Assembly: GCA_029168955.1 (NCBI GenBank)
Contig: JAPDOI010000134.1
Span: 1,054,001 to 1,118,000, forward strand
From: Aplectana chamaeleonis
Taxonomy: Eukaryota > Nematoda > Chromadorea > Rhabditida > Cosmocercidae
Reading direction: 5' to 3'
DNA length: 64,000 nucleotides
Positions 1 through 10,749 of this stretch are shown piece after piece. Position 1 is the stretch's first letter; every line of letters starts with the position of its first letter. The notes below the pieces were generated by a model. The model was not told the DNA's origin and did no database searches. It saw nothing but the letters and a program-made list of their open reading frames with translations. The position numbers and the translations under genes are program-made.

Positions 1-780
1 CATCTAGCTACGCGTTGGCGGAGTGTAATCAACGGTTGGGCATGAGCCCCAATTTTTGGTAAGTACATACAGTTGTACATCTGCAAAACTGTGTGTTAAA
101 TGTCAAGAACCGGACAAGAAGATGTCGGGAATTGGTCGAGAAGTTGTCGGGGATTGTCGAGGATTGAGCGAAAAGTTTTCTAGAATTTTCTAGAGTCTGC
201 GAAAGTTGTCCTGCATTCGTACGCCTGCAGAACAACTTTTCGTCCGAATCTGGACAACTAGTTTTACGTGAGTAGCTGAAGACATTCTAAGGTTATAGTG
301 GCTTCTTTACATTTAGACAATCCAATTACAAATTTTCAAAAACTAATCTCGGGCAAAATGGCCAGCCAAATACCGGAAGAGGTACACATCCGGATTCGCA
401 TGCTCTTTGAAATTTTGCAAGGGTAGTTATGCGACAGTTGTTAACAAAAAAATTTGCTATGTTTTCGATTGAATCACAGCCAAATGTGGTTTTCCGAGTT
501 CGAATGGGGTAATCTTAATCTCTCCTACTCGTATCGATCATGAAGGCTAACAGCGTTCGACGACAACGTGATAAAGGCCGAAGCGCAAGCGAATTCGTGG
601 CAGACGATCGTGCAATTGCCAAATAGTCTTAATAACCTTGTTCGACCATCCAAGACAAAGTGCACACCCACGCCGCTTCGCGGCGTACTTGTAGGCGTGT
701 ATTTTGAAGCATAAAATGATATTCTCATTGTCTAATGAGAACTTAGCTATTATAGCTCCTCGAAACCCAATCCGATCCGA
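1..780. other. No gene recognised
   Basis: I see no convincing coding region or RNA gene. The only clear structure is a perfect 7-bp stem with a 3-nt loop at 670-686 (arms ACGCCGC and GCGGCGT). A similar GC hairpin occurs at about 7887-7904, downstream of a family gene, so this may be a fragment of the same 3' flanking repeat. Confidence 0.4.
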
Positions 781-1655
781 CACACTTTTTCCTGTGTCGG
801 CGCACTTACAGTTGGGTCCAACACACTTTCCCCGGCGCTCCACGTATTCCCAGTTGGGTACAACACACCTTACCTGGCGCCCGGCGCACTCCCAATAGGG
901 TGCCGTGCACTTACTTCGGCGCTCGGCGAACTCCCAGTTGGATCCAACACACTTTTCTCGGCGCACTCCCGGATGGGTCCAACACGCTTTGCTCGGCGTT
1001 CGGCGCACTACCAGTTGGGTCCAACACACTTTTTTCGGCACTCGCCGCACTCCCAGTTGGGTACAGCGCACTTCTCCCGGCGTTCCGCGCACTCCCAGTT
1101 GGGTCCAACACACTTTTCTCGGCGCACTCCCAGTTGGGACCAACACACTTTTCTCGGCGCTCGGCGCACTCCCAGTTGGGTCCAACACACTTTTCTCGGC
1201 GCTCGGCGCACTCACATTTGGGTCCAACACACTTTTCGCGGCGCTCGGCGCACTTCCATTTGGGTCCAACACACTTTTCCCGGCGTCGGCGCATTCCCAG
1301 TTGGGTCCAACACACTTTTCTCGGCGCTCGGCGCACTCCCAGTTGGGTCCAACACACTTTTCCCGGCGCTCGGCGCACTCCCAGTTGGGTCCAACACACT
1401 TTCCCCGGCGCTCGGCGCGCTCCCAGTTGGGTCCAACACACTTTTCCCGGCGCTCGGCGCACTCCCAGTTGGGTCCAACACACTTTCCCCGGCGCTCGGC
1501 GCACTCCAAGTTGGGTCCAACACACATTTCACGGCGCTCGGCGCACTCCCACTTGGGTCCAACACACTTTTCTCGGGGCTCGGCGCACTCCCAGTTGGGT
1601 CCAACACACTTTTCGCGGCGCTCGGCGCACTCCCAGTTGGTCCCCCACAATACCC
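781..1655. repeat. 42-bp minisatellite, array 1
   Basis: About 20 tandem copies of a 42-bp unit, consensus roughly CACTCCCAGTTGGGTCCAAC followed by ACACTTTTCTCGGCGCTCGGCG. Since 42 is divisible by 3 and the unit lacks stops in most frames, long open frames appear on both strands, but they are only 14-residue repeats with no start context or homologous flank. Edges are degenerate. The reverse complement of this unit matches the array at 62110-64000. Confidence 0.93.
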
Positions 1656-1893
1656 CTGCGATTTACGCACTCCTAGTGGAGTCGCGCCTACTTGTTCCGG
1701 CGCCGGGCGCACTCCCAGTGAAGTCCTGTCTACCTTCCCAAGGCTCCTACTGCACATGCAGCCGCCCACGAAGACGCTCAGCAACGTTTTACTTAGGAAA
1801 CTGAGGATATCGTGTTATCAGTATACGCCATCACATCATAACAACAAACCAATTGCTTCATTTCTGAAAACAAACCGACCGAATTTCCGTTCA

Positions 1894-2103
<210 letters not shown>

Positions 2104-2235
2104 AAGCAGCGTATGGTTAGTAGGATTATTTGAAGGTCATTGGGAAAAAAGCAGAGCAGTATGTGTTTGTATTTAGCGTAAGAAAACGACATCACTTTCT
2201 GTTCCCCTAATATCTGGCCAAACTGGCGAAATCGA

Positions 2236-2610
2236 CCTTCCACTGCTGCTTCAAAAGACGTTAGGGGATTCTGAAGCCTCCCTCATGTCAAACTACGATA
2301 TACTGTGTCGATTCCATCGTAAAGACCATCGGTATGATATGCTTGCCGACAGGAATATGCAATCTTACCATCTGCAAATTCAGTGCTGCCCACGTTTCAG
2401 ATCCGTATATCCTGATTGGGAAAATAGCGGACAGGTGCGCGTTCCATTTGACTTTCTCTGCTCTGGGGGTAAACCACACCTTCTGAAAGAATTGAATGAA
2501 TATGATGCTCTTGCACGCCGCTGTTCATTATCTGCTGCATAAGTGAAATCATTCTTTGGTAGACAGCCCAAACAACGGAAATCGTTCTCAAGTTGCACTA
2601 GGGTCCTACT
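2236..2610 (-). pseudogene. RTE-clade LINE fragment (reverse transcriptase C-terminus)
   Basis: On the minus strand, conceptual translation gives pieces such as CLGCLPKNDFTYAAD and LSAIFPIRIYGSETWAA. These align with CYLGCLLKNDGSYAAD and LSAIRPIMMYGSETWAA in the better-preserved RTE element at 35098-38373. Frames change within the fragment, so it is a dead 3' piece. Related short sequence lies at about 12840-12940. Confidence 0.75.
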
Positions 2611-2763
2611 TTATTGTCGCAGACAATTCTACTTCTGACAATGGGCACTCATAAGCCCATCAATGTAATTCCACATCCAGACACGGTTGTTTTTCCTCAG
2701 TCCTACTCACCGAAACTGCACAGTTTGCTTCACATCACGGTGTCCAATCTGTGTCTTTCATTG

Positions 2764-2920
2764 GGTTATATGGGTTCTCTACACACCGAATGAGAAGTGG
2801 TCTCGCTTTTTGCGGCTCTAATTCCTTTTCGTGACCCCTGTCTTGCATCGAGTAGTGTGACGTTTCAAACTGCGAAAACGGGACATCTTTTCCATCTGTG
2901 TGTACAGAGCCCCTACCCCG
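2764..2920. mobile_element. Small hAT-like MITE
   Basis: Imperfect terminal inverted repeats (about GGGTTCTCTACACACCGA at the left, the complement of GGGGCTCTGTACACAC at the right) lie between TTTCATTG (2756-2763) and TTTCATTT (2921-2928), a 7/8 target duplication. The paralogous site at about 14450-14475 lacks the element. The same family, with an exact 8-bp duplication, is at 28155-28302. Confidence 0.6.
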
Positions 2921-3345
2921 TTTCATTTGTTTGCAGATCCTTTGCTCATGTGGTAAGTCATCTGCTTCGTAACGTGACGGCTATGACTCACGTTGTCAAA
3001 ATCTTCAAAAAACTACCCGATAGGAAAGGCAAACATGAAAAACCGCACATTTAAAAGAAAACCCTCTTCAATAACTCTGTAGATATGTAACAGATTCGAG
3101 CTTTGGTAGAGAAGCATACAAAACAGTATCCACGGATTTGTCGATGCCTTTTGCACTTGTACCTGTTTCTTAGTATCTCCGCTTCTCGTTCGTGGTTTTC
3201 TCAGGAATACAGTGACTAGAGATGTGAAAAGGGTGAATGTTGGGATTTCGTTTGAGTTCAATGGGTGATTACTACGAAAAGTTGTGGGCGATTGCAGCGG
3301 GGCAAACCGAACCACCACTAGAAATTTTGTACATCGCTCGTTCGA

Positions 3346-3385
3346 TGAGTCACATCGGCCTAGCAACGCAGGCACCGCCCTTGAA
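3346..3385 (+). promoter_or_regulatory. Conserved promoter module of the family gene at 3465
   Basis: TGAGTCA at 3346-3352 is followed by GCAACGCAGGC and a CCGCCC box. The same order recurs before every full family member at a similar distance from the ATG, here about 115 bp. TGAGTCA is the AP-1-type heptamer; actual factor binding is inference. Confidence 0.6.
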
Positions 3386-3464
3386 TCAATCACCTCGGTC
3401 TATCGAGCGTTCCCTGCTGTGCATTTTCCCTTTTCTCGACATTCTTATATTGCAGCTATCAACT

Positions 3465-4359
3465 ATGAGTGAGCAGCCGTCTGTAGAAGCTGAGGAGTCC
3501 GCCATTCAACAGCCTGAAAATGAAGTGGGACCAGTCGAGCGATCAGATGAACAACAGCCAACTGCTGCTGAGAATGAGAAAACTCTCTCCATTACTCTGC
3601 AGAACTACATACCTATGCAGTTCACCATCACCTACAAAGGCGAGCAGGACCTCTACAGGAAGTTCGAGGAAAAAGTCAGAAAACTGAAACTTCCTCGCGA
3701 TCAAATCTGTTTCAGCTATGATGGAGACGACGAACGTAAGCGTGTGAAAAATGTTCATGATCTACGAAGTTTGGTTCATGACAAACCTGAAGTGACACTC
3801 TATGCACCCCCTCCGTGCGAAGAGCATTCTAAACACCGCTATCTTAAGGAAGGAGAAAAGTTTGTCACATTCAAAATCCAGCGACACTGTGTACCTCGAT
3901 TCAGTATCACCTACAACGACAAGGACGAGCTTTGGAAGCTGTTTAATGAGGAACTGAAGAAACACAATATCACGTCCGATAGTCTCTACTATGTTGAGAG
4001 TGAGGATAAGTACGTGCACTTGAAAGATTCTGATCAGCTGGCGGAAGCTGCGGAATCGAATCTAGTCCACCTTTCTAGCAAGGCCAACGCAGAAGACTTT
4101 GTTTCCTGGGACAACGTCTACGAACCACCTAAACCGCTTCAGAAGGAGAAAAGGGCTCAACAACCTCGGTCAGGAAAAGTACACTCCTCTTCCAGAAATC
4201 AGTTCAGACCACCATATTGCGACTACTTTCCTCCCTATGGATTCCCAGTGGACCCTCGTCTCACTCCTTACCCATTCTTCGTATCTGGTTATTCTATCGG
4301 CTGTTCTTACTGCGGCTGTTCTGGACAAAACTGTGGAAAGCATCGAGGTCGCAATCCTC
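3465..4359 (+). CDS. Two-domain PB1-like family protein, first coding exon (gene A)
   Basis: Encodes 298 residues plus one base. I do not recognise a named family. Domain 1 is about residues 38-114 and domain 2 about 131-205. Both have a hydrophobic strand pair, then D-L-x-(K/R)-x-F-x-(E/K) helix residues, and an acidic turn (FSYDGDDE at 83-90) resembling the PB1 OPCA signature. A Pro/Lys/Ser linker follows, then DPRLTPYPFF and GCSYCGCSGQNC (Cys 280, 283, 285, 290), possibly metal-binding. The ATG is chosen because the paralogues at 15310, 32572 and 45666 share the same MSE start; the frame is open upstream to 3237 but carries the promoter module. The exon ends in a phase-1 donor (CCTC/GTGAGT). 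Reading through would stop at 4442. The terminal exon is uncertain. PB1 assignment is by eye; another beta-grasp fold is possible. Confidence 0.78.
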
Positions 4360-4596
4360 GTGAGTTTTTCAACTCAAATATTTGCCGATTCACATTTCCT
4401 CTATTTTTGCACATATGTTCTATACATATAATGCATGTTTGAACTCGGTTTCGGGTACGCTGCACTAAAGGTGGATTTGTGAACGTGCGGCATTTAACTG
4501 ACTCAGGGGAGACCGTTTTGATCGGACAACGTAGGATTCTGCCTTTTTCAGTCTGCGGCCGTTTTGAAATTCAGTAAACTTCGAAGATGGAACATG

Positions 4597-4875
4597 CTGT
4601 GCTTCTCTGGGCCAAATTCCGGTCCGCAGTTGCGTATCGACACGCTTTGCAGCCGCCCGCGCTCGAGTCGGTCGAGTTTCCAGCGCCAAGGCCGACTCGA
4701 TGTGGCTTTTTGATACAGTTTTCTTCAATTTTTTAAAGCTTCCTGTTTCCAAAACCCACCTAGAGTCAACAGATCGGCGGCTGCCGCGCTGGAAACTCTT
4801 CCGACTCGGGAGCGAGCGGCCGCAAAGCGTGTCGAGACGCAATTGCGGACCGGAATTTGGCCCAGAGAAGCACAG
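4597..4875. mobile_element. TA-type MITE family M1, copy a
   Basis: 279 bp with long inverted repeats beginning CTGTGCTTCTCTGGGCC and ending in the complement. The arms extend about 60 bp and include a near-NotI GCGGCCGC segment. TA is visible at the right flank. Same family at 31434-31639 (half copy), 43776-44053 and 61028-61306. It lies about 240 bp after the donor of gene A. Confidence 0.85.
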
Positions 4876-5257
4876 TAATTAATTCAGAACTCCATCATGT
4901 GGACATGTTCAGCAATCCCATCGCGATCCCGTAACGGCAGTAGTCGTCATTTAGAGGCCACGTGATGGATTTGCTCCTTCAGACGCTCTTGACAAGATAT
5001 TCTGCCAGTATTTCGTGATTGTAGCAGCCAAATGTTAAGGTTTCCTCAAACGGGAAAACTGTGGATATGCAAGATTAATTTGTGTACTGTTCTATAATAT
5101 TCGGCATAGTTTATCTGTTATGCGACCAGTTTTGGTGATAATTAACAATATTGCGACATTTGGATCTAGAAAACATTTGGTCAATGTTTATGGATCTCAT
5201 TACAACTTTGCTTCACGAATCATCATGAATATTTCTAGTTGAAGTACACGGATTGGG
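4876..5257. other. No gene recognised
   Basis: AT-rich intergenic or intronic sequence between two small mobile elements. No open frame of note and no clear repeat. Confidence 0.4.
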
Positions 5258-5265
5258 GTGCTCAC

Positions 5266-5569
5266 CAGGGATGAGCGGAATAAAAATATGAAATTTTGGA
5301 AATCGGTTTTAGGGTTTTGGAACAGAAATTTTTTTCTCGGGTTTCGAAAATCGGGCGCGAAACGCCTGAAAATGCGCGGAAATGCGGTTTTCGGAACGCG
5401 AAACGCGGAAAAATTCAGAAATCATCTAATGTTTTCTTACGTCCCAGACGACCCGATATTTTCGCGTTTTGGCGTTTTCAGCGGTTTTCGGAATGCGGAA
5501 CGCGGAATGCCAAAAATGCGCGATATTGCGGGTTTCGGAACGCGAAACGCGGAACTTCGCTCATCCCTG
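5266..5569. mobile_element. hAT-type MITE with exact 8-bp target duplication
   Basis: 304 bp bounded by CAGGGATGAGCGG and its complement CGCTCATCCCTG. Both sides carry GTGCTCAC (5258-5265 and 5570-5577), a perfect 8-bp duplication diagnostic of hAT elements. The inside is made of short subterminal repeats such as TTCGGAACGCGAAACGCGG. The termini match the larger element at 51090-53794. Short open frames inside are repeat artefacts. Confidence 0.9.
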
Positions 5570-6301
5570 GTGCTCACGAAGCGTGCACCAGATCCAGCTT
5601 AAACTCGTAGGTGTCTCGAACCACGAGAAATGGCTCAGATTGGCTCTCTGATCGAAGAAACCATGTAATTTTTGTCGAAAGGTGCAAAGCTTTTTTCCAG
5701 ACGGCGTTAACGCTCTTTTTGGAACTCATAGAATGGAGTCAGAGAGCTCGCTGCAGGTCTGTGAGCAAGGGGTGGATCAACCTGGCTCATGTTCTGAGTT
5801 GGAGATGGTAGCTTCGTTTGGAAGGGTTCTTTAGAATCGTGGGTTCAAATACTAAATTAGCAGTGGAGCTTTAAATCCACGCGGACGTGCTACGGCTATG
5901 GAGACGAGATTGAGCGGGTGGACGTGCCTTTAATCAACACAGGTTGGTCAGGTAAGTACTGAACTTGTCAGGTATTGTGCTCAGGACACATCATCAATAT
6001 ATAATCGATATTATTGAATTTTCGCATGCTACACAAAATGCGGCAATGGGTGGTGATTGTTGATTGGTGACAATGTCACTTGGTTGAGGAATTTCACTCA
6101 TCTTTTATTATCAATTATTCCGGATCAGGAACATTTCGGAATCAAGTTTTTGATAGTCTTCATGTCAATGAGCTTCCTTGTTAGTTCCTATAAGGAAATT
6201 AGCCGGGAACGCACCCAAAAGCTTCTCATCTTTGCCAAGTGAAAAGAGAGAGAGACACAGGAGATAGAGATGAATAGAGATAGAAAGAATAGTGCAGCTG
6301 G

Positions 6302-6331
6302 CTGTGCAGCTAGAAAAGTCTAGCTGCACAG
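6302..6331. other. Perfect 13-bp hairpin
   Basis: Arms CTGTGCAGCTAGA (6302-6314) and TCTAGCTGCACAG (6319-6331) with an AAAG loop. No poly-T tract or known RNA context is seen. Confidence 0.6.
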
Positions 6332-6669
6332 ACAGACTCTATAGAATCACTGCATCGAACTACAATACCGCTGCTAACATATGGGAAAAGGGGCAAAATG
6401 GGCAAAGTTGAATAACAAAAGCATCTTTTGTAAATAGTTTGCCTTAAAGGCTCAGTTCAGCATCAGGAGTAATTTTTGATATTCCACTCGGGACGCGGCC
6501 TGTAACAAGCCTGCCAAACAAGGGATCCCAAATCCTTCAAATAAGGGAGGAAATACAGGAAAAAGTCGGCCACGCCCCCAATGGCCCAAAAGCCAAATCA
6601 CGCACACTGCCCCGGAAAGAAAACCGGAAACTCTGCTTTTGTATTTATTGCCATCGGGCATCGCCTCAC

Positions 6670-6717
6670 GTCAGACGAGTTTTTTGGCCAAAAGTTTGAT
6701 CAAAAAACTCGTCTGAC
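6670..6717. other. Perfect 17-bp hairpin
   Basis: Arms GTCAGACGAGTTTTTTG (6670-6686) and CAAAAAACTCGTCTGAC (6701-6717) around a 14-nt loop. It lies about 340 bp before the ATG of gene B and is absent from the same position in D2. It could be a tiny foldback or a small hairpin RNA. Confidence 0.6.
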
Positions 6718-6946
6718 TTTGTCTCAATGAAATTCATCCACCGTGTGCCACAAAATGTCGGGAAACCAATACGCTATAAAATATCAAGAAAAAACACGAC
6801 ACCTGAAAAGGTGCGGGACTTCTCCAGCCACACTAAGTACATGCACTTATTGTAGTATTACATCACCGGTTCATGTGAAAATCTGTTGTGTGATATGAGC
6901 AATCTTGCACTCGCGAGCCCTCAACGCCCCCCCCCCCCCCTCCCCA

Positions 6947-6990
6947 TGATTCATTCGCCCAACAACCCAGCGACATATGCCCCGCCCATA
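6947..6990 (+). promoter_or_regulatory. Conserved promoter module of gene B
   Basis: TGATTCA at 6947-6953, then CAACAACCCAGCGACA and a CCCCGCCC box. The order and spacing match the D2 paralogue at 18651-18690. The heptamer is one base off TGAGTCA. Confidence 0.6.
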
Positions 6991-7054
6991 TGCATAGCAC
7001 TATCGACTGCGTTCCCCCTCTCACTTTTACGCCTTCTCGATTCGTCTGTTGAAT

Positions 7055-7676
7055 ATGTATGCTGATGAAGTACCTGAACAACAAGCAACAGCTGAGCAAC
7101 GGCCGGATGAGGATCTGAAGGTCCACATGTTTCACCTGCATCTGAGAAATCCAACCACATTCACCGTCGACTATAGGGACGATCGCTACCTGTACAGAAA
7201 ATTCAACGAAAAACTCAAGAAGCTGGGAATCCCAAGTGATCAGATTTACTCTCGCGAATGTTACGATATCTTCCCTCGGCGTATCAAAGATCTTGATGAT
7301 TTCGGTGTGCTGGTGAGAGATCATTTAGATACTTCTGTTGGTGGTGATGAAATCGCTCAATGTATCAAACTTTATACTCCTACCACCGGTCGTCAGGGGA
7401 AGAAGAAGAGCTCAACAAATCATTCGTCCAGGAGCAGTTCCAGTAGCAGTGATTCCTCTGGGTGCCATTCTGAAGCTAGGCATCATCATCTTCATCGACA
7501 TCTTCCTTTTGGACATACTTACCATGGACGCTATGGCTATCCGAAGGATCCCCGATTCTTCTCTTACCCGTTTTATGGGCCGAGCTGTTCTCAAGACTAT
7601 TCATTCATGAACCCCTATTCTGGCGGCTGCCCTTACTGTGGCTGCGGAGGGCAGAGATATGACACTCACGATTCCG
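7055..7676 (+). CDS. One-domain PB1-like family protein, first coding exon (gene B)
   Basis: 207 residues plus one base. A single PB1-like domain at about residues 21-107 has the same DRYLYRKFNEKLKKLGIP helix as domain 1 of gene A. A Ser-rich then His-rich linker (about 118-160) follows, then DPRFFSYPF (165-173) and CPYCGC (192-197). The ATG at 7055 is the first Met in frame; a TTG two codons earlier is not needed, and gene D starts at the equivalent ATG. The exon ends in a phase-1 donor at 7676. A conserved acceptor at 9568-9569 would add GH and a stop. Compared with gene A, the second domain and the fourth Cys are missing. Function unknown. Confidence 0.78.
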
Positions 7677-8299
7677 GTGAGTTTTTTTCGAAACATTGCC
7701 CTCAGATTTTTTTATGTAGCCTTGAGGTTATACACATGAGTTCTTAATACCCGACTAAGGATGATCAGGGAGGGAAAGAGTGAATTCTCGTATAATTTCA
7801 TAATGCTTGCGGAAGTCAATCCCTTTCGGGCATACTGTTGAGCCTTACAATTAGTCCATGCTTTCGGTCCAGTGGTATGATCTACCACGCCGTTTCGCGG
7901 CGATCTATTTGGCATTTTAATCATGGGATACCGCTTATCTGGGGGTATGGATGGGTATCTACATAGCTTTTCAAGCGACTTCTTCAGAGACTTCCCCTTG
8001 TTCAATTTCCTATTCCAATCAACGCGCTCATTATTTCCAATTATTTTATTGCTTTCGAAATGTTCAGATAAATGTTTGCATGAAATAAAAATATGAGTAA
8101 ATAAACAAGTAATTTAATCAAAGAGTAACCAAATGAAGAAGTTTCGGAGAATCACATTTTCTGGGGGTATGCGGGCGATGATTATACCCCGATGTGCCCG
8201 TATACCCTGGTTATGTGAAATTTTTCAGAAGGACCCAACGCGACGGTCGCTCGGCACGCCCGCCGACCGCGCGGTAGGACGTAAGCGTTCGGACGCGCT

Positions 8300-8410
8300 T
8301 TCAATAAAGAAATAAGTAAATAAATGAACAAACAAAGAAATAAATAGATTAATGAATACATAAATGGATAAATGAATATATAATTGAATAAGTAAATAAA
8401 AGAATAAATG
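8300..8410. repeat. AAATA/AATG-rich imperfect repeat
   Basis: A run of imperfect AAATAAATGAATA-type units of about 110 bp. It gives only low-complexity open frames. Confidence 0.7.
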
Positions 8411-8458
8411 AGAAGAAATATCCATGTTCGACTATCTTCAAATCTGGGCATTTTGTTC

Positions 8459-8654
8459 TTATTTTCTGTGTCTTCTGCCGTACAGTTTGTTAGATGGAAG
8501 ATTTATTATGGCCGACGTCCAAATACAAAACCGGATAGATAACATACCTTTCGATGCAATTTAGGCCTTGAAAACGAAGATTTTTTCGAAACGTTGGCCA
8601 TAATAAATCTTCCACCTAACAACCTGTACGACAGAAGAAGACACAGAAAATAAA
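8459..8654. mobile_element. Foldback element, about 60-bp arms
   Basis: The left arm begins TTATTTTCTGTGTCTTCTG and runs to about 8517. The right arm (about 8593-8654) is its reverse complement with a few mismatches. The spacer is about 75 bp. No target duplication is evident. Confidence 0.8.
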
Positions 8655-9569
8655 AAGGGGAACAAAATTAATAAAAAAATAATGAATAATAGGAGGGTGC
8701 GCATACTGTCCGCGCCCTTCAATTTGAGAGCCGCGCTTTGCTACCTGATCCGAAATAATTGGATCTTTGGCCATCATCTCTCCATTTTCCCGTGTGTCAC
8801 CTCACCGCCCAAGGTGTGTTGGGTCTGTTGATTGGATAACACGGACCATACATTGCACCGTTCCTATTGATCACCTAGCTGTTCTTGTATTTACTCAGCT
8901 GTCCAAAATCCTTCCACTGTACGCATGGAACCATAGTGTGCACTTTCGAAAATCACGCAACCTCAGTCGCCTTCCCAGCAACGAGGCGCCGTTTGCCAAT
9001 GGTTTTCTTTGCTAAATCGCAAGTGCGATCCCCCACCCTTTGACTAGGGTTCGTCTAGTTGAGAAAGCCCGAAAATGGAAGAAAGATCGACAGATTCCTA
9101 AATTCTAATCAAGTTAAATATTTCTAGCAGAGAAGACTTTCAGCTCTCCAATTCACGAATGCAACTGTTTTATATTACCGTGGTATCCTAGTACATATAC
9201 TCTGACAGTAGAGCAGTGTCCACGATGGTGAACGTTTCCAGGGTTTCCATCGCATTTGGTTGCTGATTGTGTTAGGGGACCCTGTAGCATGTGCTTACCA
9301 GTAGAGAAGCGTGAAAATATTTAGTCATTATCTTCCGCCAAAGCGATGAACTGCCAGTCCACCCGCTGTGATTCGTAGACTCACTCTGTCGGCCGTTTCT
9401 CAGTTTCTATAGTGACTTTAGCCGACTTTTCTGCAGGATATTTTTGGTAGTCGCCCGTTTGCGATTCCCGCCAGAAACTCGGCAGCGGCGCTAACAATTC
9501 CTTTAGATTCTTGCGCAGCAGTAAAACCTGAATTTCATCGACTGAAGAAGACATATGTGATCATTTCAG

Positions 9570-9600
9570 GACACTGAGAACTGGAAGTTTGGAGGATGAG
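9570..9600 (+). other. Candidate terminal exon of unit D1
   Basis: Follows TCATTTCAG. Its first 30 bases (GACACTGAGAACTGGAAGTT and on) match the equivalent sequences at 21211, 30744 (minus) and 49013, each behind a TTTCAG acceptor. Here one extra base relative to 49013 means a phase-1 donor would splice to a tail of two codons and a stop. Which gene (A or B) uses it cannot be told. Confidence 0.45.
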
Positions 9601-10202
9601 TAGCATCTGGTAAAGTGAGTGACTTTGCACTAATCCACGCCAATTCTTACCGGAATATATTCTCTGGAAGCTTTCCTTCAGCAGTAGTTACAGTGGATGC
9701 ACCACTCGGATCAATAGCAGTACGTCCTCGGATTATTGTCTCCACTGAATCAATATGGGCAGTCAATTCTCCCACGGCTATGTGCATATTACACGATTAT
9801 AATCAAATCAATCGTGTTGTTATGGCACATTACTTGTTCAACACCTTCTGTGTGATATGTCACTCTTGGGTCTCATTGTCTGTATAGCATTTTACAGAAT
9901 GCTTGTCGGAGCTGTCTGCTACATAGGATGTGTAAATATGATAAGCAGGAACGCTTTGTGTCTGTACCGGCTTTGTCTGTCCGCCCCATAATACTTATGG
10001 GGTCGCTAGCACTAACACGTGAAAACCATGAATTCCGACATAAATAACGAATCATGGGGGGACTTTCCCTATGGTTAGAGACCGATGACGTCAAGCTTCT
10101 CTCGCTGCAGAATATGGTGAGATTTCAATATAGCGCATTTCATCGGGAGTGCACAGTTTCTCATTTTATAGCAGCTGCCGTAAAGCTCCCTCCATAAAAA
10201 AC

Positions 10203-10747
10203 ATCCTAGCGTCAAGGGACCGTAAAGTGACGCTGGGGGTTTGCATTCTCAGAATTTGTTATTGATCTGAGTCCCCAGCGACCACTGCAGCCGGCCAGTC
10301 GCTGACGGTGGAGGCATAGTGACCTTAACGGCTGTCACTAATATTATCGATACCATCGTTAACCACGTGCCGTCCTCGGACACATTGAATTCGCCAGCCG
10401 TCGAGCGTCATGCGCCAGCATTTGAGAGCTGGCGCATGATGCTCCGACGCCTTGACGCTTTGCCGCTGGTTGTCTGCTATAGGCGGAGCCTAACGCCGCG
10501 CGGCCTTTGGCGACCCCCTCTCATCCGTTCTCTCCCACCCCATGTGCCATCCACTGACTTTCGCATGACCACACTCCAATCTTTCGTGTGAACGTCGATC
10601 ATGCTCAGAGGAGGTGGAACTTCAGTTTTTCCCCCTCTTCAATTGTTTTGATGTTGATCCAAGTGTCATCGTATTGGGCAGTCAGATCAATAACAAATGC
10701 CGAAGATGCAAACTCCAGGGTCCTTTTGCGGTCACTTGACGCTAGGA
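10203..10747. mobile_element. Inverted-repeat element, about 65-bp termini
   Basis: The left terminus CCTAGCGTCAAGGGACCG (from 10205) through TTTGTTATTGATCTGA is matched by its reverse complement at about 10682-10747. The internal 400 bp has a GGCGCATG...GCGCC-rich palindromic centre. No coding content; no certain target duplication. Confidence 0.8.
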
Positions 10748-10749
10748 CG

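Larger units (their letters stand above)
5578..6940. other. Non-coding stretch with two strong hairpins
   Basis: No coding region is supported. It contains a 13-bp perfect stem at 6302-6331, a 17-bp perfect stem at 6670-6717, and a C-rich run at about 6927-6940. The part from about 6780 onward is conserved in the D2 duplicate before gene D and probably belongs to the 5' region of gene B. Confidence 0.5.
7740..9540. other. 3' flank or intron of gene B with small repeats
   Basis: No coding region supported. Much of it is conserved with D2 (7740-8040 with 19430-19760; 8790-9300 with 20140-20960), consistent with a shared intron or 3' flank. A copy of the heptamer region motif (CAGTCGCC...CAGCAACGAGGCGCCG) occurs at about 8964-8990. 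Confidence 0.5.
2884..10100 (+). repeat. Segmental duplication unit D1
   Basis: Sequence from about 2884 onward matches 14435 onward in the same order and orientation: 2930-3260 with 14470-14800, the two-domain genes, 6780-7050 with 18500-18755, the one-domain genes, 7740-8040 with 19430-19760, 8790-9300 with 20140-20960, 9540-9610 with 21185-21250, and 9870-10090 with 21665-21890. Colinearity is broken by independent transposon insertions in each copy. Confidence 0.85.

Noticed and set aside
900..1804. Long open frames of 200-390 residues across 781-2133 on both strands
   Set aside because: They are the 42-bp minisatellite and the (AC)n tract read in several frames; no start context, no domain, no conservation beyond the repeat.
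3237..3464. Upstream in-frame extension of gene A as coding
   Set aside because: The region holds the conserved promoter module and is not conserved as protein in genes C, E and F; paralogues start at the MSE methionine.
5258..5602. Three overlapping open frames of 60-114 residues
   Set aside because: They fall inside the 304-bp hAT MITE and reflect its GGAACGCGAAACGCGG repeats.
5780..5860. tRNA gene near GGGTTCAAATACT
   Set aside because: Only the B-box-like word is present; no A box or acceptor stem pairing at tRNA spacing.
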